DNA from: an uncultured Gammaproteobacteria bacterium
GTDB taxonomy: Bacteria; Pseudomonadota; Gammaproteobacteria; Steroidobacterales; XN24
Direction: 5' to 3'
Assembly: GCA_937924335.1 (NCBI GenBank)
Contig: CALDWW010000043.1
Coordinates: 1 to 39,126, forward strand
Length of the DNA: 39,126 nucleotides
Shown here: one piece after another, positions 37,491-39,126 of the stretch
Numbering within the stretch: position 1 is the stretch's first letter
How the letters are laid out: the number at the start of each line of letters is the position of its first letter
Program-made: the position numbers and the translations under genes
The notes under the pieces: generated by a model
The model's database searches: none
The model's input: the letters and a program-made list of their open reading frames with translations, nothing else
Told to the model about the DNA's origin: nothing

Positions 37491-38621
37491 TCAGGCCGGC
37501 CGCGTACCTTTTTCACCGCGACAGCCCTCATCGTCGCATGGCCTGCTTGAATCGAGGATTGTGCCGCCGCCCAGGCAGGTGTCATCTTCGTAGAAGACCA
37601 CGAACTGTCCGGGTGCGATGCCCCGCTGCGGATGTTCAAAAAGCACTCGCAGACGGTCTTTGTCTTGCGTGACGGTACAGGCCTGCAGGGGCTGGCGATG
37701 GCGGACCCGCGCGTGGCAGGAGAGGGGGAAACGCGGCGGTCTCCCGGAGATCCAGTGGCAATGCCCCGCCTCGAGCTTCGGACTGAGAAGCCGCGGATGA
37801 TCGTTCCCCTGGACGACGACAAGTACGTTGTTGTCTATGTTCTTGTCAGCTACATACCAGGGGGCATCCTCTGCCTGCCGGTGGCCCCCGATGCCGAGCC
37901 CCTGACGCTGGCCGAGGGTGTAGTACATCAGGCCGCAGTGGGAACCGATGACGTCTCCCAGTTCATTGTGGATCTCACCTGGCTGTGCCGGGATGAAGCG
38001 TGACAAGAAGTCCCGAAATGGACGTTCCCCGATGAAGCAGATTCCGGTGCTGTCGCGCTTGTCGTGAGTGGGCAGGTTGGCGTCCTTCGCCAGTCTTCGA
38101 ACCTCGGATTTGAGCATCCCGCCGATCGGGAAGAGGCTCATGCGCAGGGCATCTGCCGATACTGCATGCAGGAAATAGGTCTGGTCCTTACCACTATCCC
38201 TGGCCAGCCGCAGCCTTCCGTCTCCATCGCTCCTGGCGTAGTGTCCGGTCGCGATCCTACTGGCGCCGAGCCTCCTGGCATAGTCGAGAAAGATGCCGAA
38301 CTTAATCTCGCGATTGCACAGGATGTCCGGATTTGGTGTCCTTCCCTGGCGGTACTCGCGCAGGAAATACTCGAACACCCGGTCTCGGTACTGACGGGCA
38401 AAATTGACCCTGTGCAGCGGTATCCCCAGTTGCTCGGCGACTGCGTTGGCGTCCTGGTAGTCCTGCGCATTCTGGCAGTAGCCTTCCTCGTCCTCCTCCC
38501 AGTTCGTCATGAACAGGCCATGAACTTCGAGTCCGCGGTCCCTGAGGATCAGCGCGGCGACGGACGAGTCGACACCGCCGGACAAGCCGACGACGATCCG
38601 TTCTCTAGATCGGGTAGTCAT
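37491..38621 (-). CDS. mnmA: tRNA-specific 2-thiouridylase
   Basis: A 376-residue enzyme that makes s2U34 in tRNA-Lys, -Glu and -Gln using ATP and a persulfide. The PP-loop SGGVDSS is at 14-20. Catalytic cysteines are Cys102 (LCNREIKF) and Cys195 (TGICFIGERPF). TNWEEDEEGYC and GLMYYTLGQRQGLGIGG are family-typical. One of its substrates, tRNA-Lys(UUU), is encoded at the left end of the window. The upstream gene is nudJ, as in E. coli, but the usual downstream hflD and purB are replaced by acnA. Confidence 0.97.
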   Translation of the reverse strand: MTTRSRERIVVGLSGGVDSSVAALILRDRGLEVHGLFMTNWEEDEEGYCQNAQDYQDANAVAEQLGIPLHRVNFARQYRDRVFEYFLREYRQGRTPNPDILCNREIKFGIFLDYARRLGASRIATGHYARSDGDGRLRLARDSGKDQTYFLHAVSADALRMSLFPIGGMLKSEVRRLAKDANLPTHDKRDSTGICFIGERPFRDFLSRFIPAQPGEIHNELGDVIGSHCGLMYYTLGQRQGLGIGGHRQAEDAPWYVADKNIDNNVLVVVQGNDHPRLLSPKLEAGHCHWISGRPPRFPLSCHARVRHRQPLQACTVTQDKDRLRVLFEHPQRGIAPGQFVVFYEDDTCLGGGTILDSSRPCDDEGCRGEKGTRPA

Positions 38622-38667
38622 AGCGGCGGAATTTTATTGCGTAAAGCTGGCTTGTGGCCAGTGAGTC

Positions 38668-39126
38668 TCAGACAGCAGTCATCTGGACCATTGGGGTCTG
38701 CTCTGGCGAGACTATGTAGCGGAGCATCTCCAGCGGATATCTCTGTCCGCAAAGATAGTCGTCCAGGCACCGTAGAACCATCGGGTTGCGGAGGCGTGAC
38801 GCCTCCCGGACAATGTCATCCCGCGACATCCACAGTGCACCACAGATGCCTTCATCGAGGCCGCGCCATGGCTCGTGTGTCACAGACTTCCCGGCAAAAG
38901 TGACCCGGAGGAACGACCGGCCGTTGACCGGGTTCTGCCAGAGGTAGACTCCGACGACCGACTCGGTGTGAATGTTCCAGGCGGTCTCTTCCAGCGTCTC
39001 CCGCACCGCGGCTTCTTGCAGAGTCTCCCCGCGTTCCAGGTGCCCGGCGGGCTGATTGATGACTGTGAGGCCCGAGGCGATCTCCTCGACCATGAGAAAG
39101 CGGCCGTCCCGCTCAATGATCGAGGC
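38668..39126 (-). CDS. nudJ: NudJ-type NUDIX hydrolase, 5' end cut by window edge
   Basis: 152 residues are visible and the frame is open to the edge; the true start lies outside, as the family N-terminus precedes ERDGRFLMVEE. The NUDIX box is GHLERGETLQEAAVRETLEE followed by TAW, with Ala where the consensus has Gly. NQPAGHLE and GQRYPLEML are close to E. coli NudJ, which hydrolyses thiamine pyrophosphate and nucleoside tri- and diphosphates. It precedes mnmA with a 46-base gap, matching the E. coli order. Confidence 0.9.
   Translation of the reverse strand, partial: ASIIERDGRFLMVEEIASGLTVINQPAGHLERGETLQEAAVRETLEETAWNIHTESVVGVYLWQNPVNGRSFLRVTFAGKSVTHEPWRGLDEGICGALWMSRDDIVREASRLRNPMVLRCLDDYLCGQRYPLEMLRYIVSPEQTPMVQMTAV

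Overview
The window reads as GC-rich chromosomal DNA of a gammaproteobacterium, probably marine or sediment-living and aerobic. The evidence is a complete Na+-translocating NADH:quinone reductase operon with its maturation factor NqrM, AcnA-type aconitase, E. coli-like TatD, FadH and MnmA proteins, a nudJ-mnmA neighbourhood, large TonB-dependent receptors and an S46 dipeptidyl peptidase. The genus cannot be fixed from sequence reading alone. No phage, insertion sequence, CRISPR array or rRNA was seen.

Layout, left to right. Positions 1-418 hold the 5' end of a class II glutamine amidotransferase (minus strand, cut by the edge), a tRNA-Lys(UUU) with its own promoter, and an intrinsic terminator. 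Positions 481-10464 form a nutrient-acquisition block: an exported S46 dipeptidyl peptidase, an exported metallo-beta-lactamase-fold hydrolase, and two long paralogous TonB-dependent receptors. A 22-bp perfect palindrome lies upstream of the second receptor, and its core recurs as direct repeats upstream of the first. A decayed C-terminal gene fragment and a crotonase-family gene follow on the minus strand.

Positions 11833-17958 are nqrABCDEFM, tightly packed with overlapping start and stop codons. A CBS-pair protein and a small helical protein follow on the same strand. Polyphosphate kinase (ppk1) lies on the minus strand, divergent from thrB. A strong intrinsic terminator sits directly upstream of thrB and ends 14 bases before its start, suggesting an attenuator or a small RNA. 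After thrB come rarD, a membrane-anchored NERD-domain protein, an M20 peptidase and an LHPP-like HAD phosphatase.

Positions 26179-30880 pair storage-lipid synthesis (a wax ester synthase/DGAT with a long histone-H1-like basic tail, followed by tatD) with divergent fadH (2,4-dienoyl-CoA reductase), so lipid storage and unsaturated fatty acid breakdown share one 169-bp intergenic region. A predicted beta-helix lipoprotein overlaps a YgjP-type metallopeptidase gene. The right part is on the minus strand: nudJ (cut by the edge), mnmA, acnA, a class III sirtuin, an HSDL2-like short-chain dehydrogenase and a patatin-like phospholipase.

Most genes are housekeeping or ordinary accessory genes. The least explained signals are the basic tail on the wax ester synthase (with a smaller one on Ppk1), the terminator and short ORF ahead of thrB, the shared motif ahead of the twin receptors, the receptors' cysteine-framed aspartate-rich loops, the seven-coil lipoprotein, and the two uncharacterised genes behind nqrM.
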